Part shown: positions 56,454-56,608 of the stretch, one piece after another | Numbering within the stretch: the first letter of the stretch is position 1 | Layout of the letters: each line of letters begins with the position of its first letter | From: Lentzea waywayandensis | Lineage (GTDB): Bacteria; Actinomycetota; Actinomycetes; Mycobacteriales; Pseudonocardiaceae | Direction of reading: 5' to 3' | Assembly (NCBI RefSeq): GCF_900115955.1 | Contig: NZ_FOYL01000025.1 | Location: forward strand, 1 to 56,608 | DNA length: 56,608 nucleotides | Translations under genes and position numbers: made by a program | Notes under the pieces: generated by a model | Database searches by the model: none | The model's input: only the letters and a program-made list of their open reading frames with translations | Told to the model about the DNA's origin: nothing

Positions 56454-56608
56454 CTGCCATCGACATCGGGCTCCCCGGCTTGACCGGGGTTCCCACCACC
56501 GACGAGAAGCAGACGGCCAGGGACTACAAGTCCGACCAGGAAGTCCGCTGGTGCCCCGGCTGTGGCGACTACATCGTGCTCAACACCATGCAGTCGTTCC
56601 TGCCCTCG
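56450..56608 (+). CDS. korB: 2-oxoglutarate:ferredoxin oxidoreductase beta subunit, truncated by window end
   Basis: GTG 56450 (VTAIDIGLPGLTGVPTTDEK) overlaps the korA stop. The first 53 codons are visible, with EVRWCPGCGDYIVLN, the CPGCGD motif that binds a 4Fe-4S cluster near the TPP site in KorB. The rest lies outside this window. Confidence 0.93.
   Translation, partial: MTAIDIGLPGLTGVPTTDEKQTARDYKSDQEVRWCPGCGDYIVLNTMQSFLPS

Overview
The window is high-GC actinobacterial DNA, most like a Pseudonocardiales actinomycete (Lentzea, Saccharothrix or Amycolatopsis relatives). This is inferred from gene order and protein style, not from a database search. Supporting signs are the order tRNA-Trp, secE, nusG, rplK, rplA, rplJ, rplL, rpoB, rpoC with an mce operon inserted between rplL and rpoB, a hadAB-like pair beside rpmG, a KorA with fused gamma and alpha parts, frequent GTG and TTG starts, and many four-base ATGA or GTGA overlaps.

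Layout. 1-1364: an IS110-type element whose transposase is split by a one-base frameshift. 1498-1800: first copy of a ~300-bp repeat with a very large palindrome. 1884-9366 (minus): rpoC and rpoB, with a perfect hairpin between them and a 1-kb gene-free, repeat-rich stretch upstream of rpoB. 10420-21384 (minus): an mkl-yrbEAB-mceABCDEF-mas1-mas2 lipid-import operon. 21617-21916: second copy of the palindromic repeat. 22050-23047: rplL and rplJ with an attenuator-like leader. 23292-26681: a membrane protein, a methyltransferase, and an imine-reductase-like gene divergent from an AraC/GlxA regulator. 26745-31165 (minus): rplA, rplK, nusG, secE, tRNA-Trp, two MaoC dehydratases, rpmG, tRNA-Met and tRNA-Thr.

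31240-39367: a membrane GGDEF-EAL protein with a degenerate GGDEF site, PhzF, a GNAT protein, a small protein followed by an isolated LexA-type box, and an IRED-SDR-AhpD cluster facing an HxlR regulator. 38549-40200: a PP2C-like phosphatase with an unknown partner, then tRNA-Tyr. 40320-45377: yajQ-rfbA, an orphan nuoB-nuoC-nuoI trio followed by htpX, and a divergent LysR regulator. 45526-49251: a transglycosylase, an APH-family kinase pair, a GNAT remnant, and a long structured leader before a MerR-type regulator.

49444-51435 (minus): a compact three-gene cassette resembling type VII secretion accessory genes (SseB-like, EspC/WXG-like, WxG-like acidic repeat protein). An array of seven TTGCCG motifs lies upstream. 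This is the best candidate for an undescribed system. 52252-56608: dimethylargininase with a divergent Lrp regulator, a crotonase lacking both usual catalytic glutamates, and korA with the start of korB.

Most of the window is core information processing (transcription and translation) plus a sterol/lipid uptake operon. The accessory interest lies in repeats, leaders, small regulatory circuits and the secretion-like cassette.
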